Positions 54,502-54,718 of a stretch of DNA of 54,718 nucleotides are shown in pieces. The notes beneath the pieces were generated by a model. That model was not told the origin of the DNA, did no database searches, and saw only the letters and a list, made by a program, of their open reading frames with translations. The stretch is taken from the NCBI GenBank assembly GCA_027659245.1, contig JAQDPW010000015.1, positions 1 to 54,718 of the forward strand, given 5' to 3'. Each line of letters begins with the position of its first letter. Position 1 is the stretch's first letter. This stretch comes from Streptococcaceae bacterium AM104-57. Lineage in GTDB: Bacteria > Bacillota > Bacilli > Lactobacillales > Streptococcaceae. Position numbers and translations under genes: made by a program.

Positions 54502-54618
54502 ATACTCAATGAAAATCAAAGAGCAAACTAGGAAACTAGCCGCAGGCTGTACTTGAGTACATACTTGAGTACGGCAAGGCGACGTTGACGCAGTTTGAAT
54601 TTGATTTTCGAAGAGTAT
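54502..54618 (-). repeat. BOX element (boxC-boxA form)
   Basis: The ends are ATACTC (54502) and GAGTAT (54613-54618). The left part has AATCAAAGAGCAAACTAGGA and the boxC-like CTAGCCGCAGG; the right part has TACGGCAAGGCGACG, the boxA sequence known as a target of BOX-PCR. The middle (TGTACTTGAGTACATACTTG) is not a normal boxB. It is 117 bp, placed behind the DedA-like gene. Confidence 0.88.
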
Positions 54619-54638
54619 TATCAGAAAATGAAAAAAAT

Positions 54639-54718
54639 AAAACGCATAGTATCAAGGCTTTTTGAACTGCACCCCAAAAGTTAGACAGAAAAAATCTAAC
54701 TTTTGGGGTATTTTTATT
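54639..54718. repeat. Repeat half copy plus IS3-like terminal hairpin at the window edge
   Basis: AAAACGCATAGTATCAAGG (54639-54657) repeats the left arm of the hairpin at 18243. Then TGAACTGCACCCCAAAAG begins a perfect 14-bp stem (CCCCAAAAGTTAGA, 54672-54685, with its complement at 54695-54708) and a T-run. ACTGCACCCCAAAAGTTAG is like the terminal repeat of IS3-family (IS150 group) elements, so an insertion sequence may start here. The element itself is outside. Confidence 0.55.

Overview
The window looks like a chromosomal segment of a mitis-group Streptococcus (S. mitis/oralis/pneumoniae relatives). Base composition is AT-rich. A BOX repeat (117 bp, ends ATACTC/GAGTAT, internal GGCAAGGCGACG) lies at the right edge. 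The gene content is typical of that group: pepO-psaBCA-tpxD-psaR, a BceRS/BceAB-like module next to thrS, relA-dtd, msmK, pnp-cysE-cysS-mrnC and metEF. There is no tRNA, rRNA or CRISPR array.

Layout. 1-1370: remnant of a transposase, then a gene fragment that seems cut at its 5' end. 1436-5785: an accessory segment with a membrane protein plus small coiled-coil protein, a small serine recombinase, and six small unknown genes, two of them lipoproteins. 6232-9586: rpsO (minus strand), then a threonine T-box leader, a P-loop kinase and thrS. 9948-16298: a DUF389 membrane protein between direct repeats of the thrS 3' end, then a Bce-type antimicrobial-peptide detoxification module (permease, ATPase, 37-residue peptide, histidine kinase, response regulator) with a 10-bp-arm dyad as its likely operator. 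16394-18202: a lipase-like protein and a metallo-beta-lactamase-fold hydrolase. 18350-21167: an LPXTG surface protein with three MucBP-like repeats and a second small serine recombinase. 21416-28223: a lipoprotein, PepO, and the manganese locus psaBCA-tpxD-psaR with its operator. 28267-43171: housekeeping genes. 43495-47712: a HigBA-like toxin-antitoxin pair, DNA-repair-like genes, an HTH-Fic pair and two unknown genes. 47763-53636: a type I restriction-modification system. 53849-54718: a DedA/TVP38-type membrane protein, the BOX element and an insertion-sequence-like hairpin.

The most unusual signal is a module that occurs twice, at 3565-3749 and 20360-20550. Directly after the stop codon of each serine recombinase is a promoter with 17-bp spacing. 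Exactly 13 nt after its -10 box starts a near-palindromic site with the core ACG-(GT or AC)-CGT. Then follow a 26/27-nt linker, a terminator-like hairpin conserved in sequence and with a compensatory base change, 12 nt, and a second palindrome in the opposite central orientation. This predicts a small structured RNA of about 115-120 nt bracketed by inverted recombinase sites, beside different cargo at each locus. I do not recognise it as a described system.

Other points of note: a Fic gene whose C-terminus is set by an 11-bp triplet repeat that could switch reading frame, a kinase under a threonine T-box, a cysS leader with mutually exclusive pairings, and an unknown two-gene unit between the restriction system and the Fic pair.
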